From Clostridia bacterium (GTDB lineage: Bacteria; Bacillota; Clostridia; Oscillospirales; QAMX01): 7,147 nt of DNA. Made by a program: the position numbers and the translations under genes. The DNA is taken from positions 1 through 7,147 of the forward strand of contig JAKSPX010000075.1 in the NCBI GenBank assembly GCA_024404415.1. The letters are read 5' to 3'. This document shows, piece after piece, positions 6,457 to 7,147 of this stretch. The notes under the pieces are model-generated. The model was not told the origin of the DNA, made no database searches, and saw nothing but the letters and a program-made list of their open reading frames with translations. Numbering within the stretch: position 1 is the first letter of the stretch; each line of letters starts with the position of its first letter.

Positions 6457-7147
6457 TACTCTCCCTTCAAAAGCCGATTTCCCTGTCTTTTGCCGTTTCC
6501 CCCGCCGCCATGCAGGAAGCGGAAGGGAAATATAAAATAGCAATTTCGGAAAAGACGCTTTGTGTCTCCCTTTTCTACGAGGGGCATGATACGCCGATCC
6601 TTCTGAAAGCCGATGCCGCAAAAGGCGATGAGATCATGCTCGTCGTCCGCGATTACCGGGTGGAATTATGGGTCAACGGCGTGCTTGCCGACGAGGATTG
6701 GCCGTGGGGCGCGCCGTTATTCGACGGTATTTTGCTTCCAGACGGCGTTTTCTCCGTCGGAAACGCCCCCGCTGAGCCGGAATTGCCCGCTGTCGTTTCG
6801 ACCTTTGAAAACGCCGAGGGCTGGATGCCCGGCGGCGGGGTGTTCGTCGGCGACTGCATGCCCTACACGTCTTCCGGGCGCTACCACGTCCTCTATTTGA
6901 AGGACCGCCGCCACCACCAGAGCAAATGGCGTCGGGGCGCGCACCAGTGGGAGCACATCTCGACGAACGACTTCCTCCATTGGCAGATCCACCCCATGGC
7001 CGTGCCCATCGACCGCGCGTGGGAGGGCTCCATCTGCACCGGATCCCACACTGAAAAGGACGGGAAACATTATCTCTTCTATTCCATTCGCACGGTGGAC
7101 GGCGCCCCCGCGCCGATCTGCCGCTCGGTTTCGGAGGACGGCTATCA
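6453..7147 (+). CDS. GH32-like glycoside hydrolase with N-terminal extra domain (partial, runs off window)
   Basis: The frame is open from the ATG at 6453 to the window edge (231 codons plus 2 nt); the C-terminus is missing. The ATG overlaps the previous stop as ATGA and has GAGG 7 nt upstream (6442-6445). Residues 1 to about 115 form a separate region with a DYRVELWVNGVLADEDW stretch (67-83) resembling a LamG/concanavalin-like beta-sandwich. From about 123 a five-bladed beta-propeller of the GH32/GH43 type begins: VGDCMPYTSSGRYHVLYLKD (132-151) with candidate nucleophile Asp134, then AHQWEHISTNDFLHWQIHP (163-181), then WEGSICTGSHTEKDGKHYLFY (190-210). The diagnostic RDP and EC motifs would lie beyond the edge. 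No signal peptide is seen, so it probably acts inside the cell on an imported fructoside or similar glycoside. Confidence 0.82.
   Translation, partial: MILSLQKPISLSFAVSPAAMQEAEGKYKIAISEKTLCVSLFYEGHDTPILLKADAAKGDEIMLVVRDYRVELWVNGVLADEDWPWGAPLFDGILLPDGVFSVGNAPAEPELPAVVSTFENAEGWMPGGGVFVGDCMPYTSSGRYHVLYLKDRRHHQSKWRRGAHQWEHISTNDFLHWQIHPMAVPIDRAWEGSICTGSHTEKDGKHYLFYSIRTVDGAPAPICRSVSEDGY

Overview
The window reads as a chromosomal segment of an endospore-forming member of the Clostridia. The evidence is spoIIR (found only in spore formers), the non-mevalonate isoprenoid gene ispE, purine-rich AGGAGG-like ribosome binding sites and a fairly GC-rich coding style. No RNA genes, insertion sequences, CRISPR arrays or phage genes were seen. 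Genus-level assignment is not possible from this sequence alone.

Minus strand, read right to left from about 4442 to 30: an Lrp/AsnC-family regulator, a class I/II PLP aminotransferase, a DUF362 protein with a C-terminal double 4Fe-4S ferredoxin domain, ispE (CDP-ME kinase) and spoIIR. The first four are tightly packed (gaps of 9 to 14 nt, then a 17-nt overlap) and look like one transcript starting at a strong sigma-A type promoter at 4414-4442. spoIIR follows after a 48-nt gap that holds a plausible forespore (sigma-F/G type) promoter, so it may be both read through from the operon and switched on separately during sporulation.

Plus strand, read left to right from about 4478 to the right edge: a divergent glycerol-3-phosphate dehydrogenase-like NAD enzyme, a xylose-isomerase-like TIM-barrel epimerase/isomerase, and the first 231 codons of a GH32-like glycoside hydrolase that runs off the window. 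The last gene is easy to miss because no stop codon falls inside the window. The spacings (15 nt, then a 4-nt ATGA overlap) indicate one operon, most likely for breaking down an unidentified glycoside.

The two operons diverge from a 214-bp intergenic region (4329-4542) with two well-formed back-to-back promoters, both with 17-bp spacers and extended -10 TGG. The 35 bp between the -35 boxes are largely taken up by an imperfect dyad that also covers the -35 box of the plus-strand promoter, a good candidate operator. The most interesting material is this control region and the three-gene catabolic cassette, whose combination (GpsA-like dehydrogenase, sugar epimerase, GH32-like hydrolase with an unusual N-terminal domain) does not match a pathway I can name. 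The minus-strand genes are individually ordinary.
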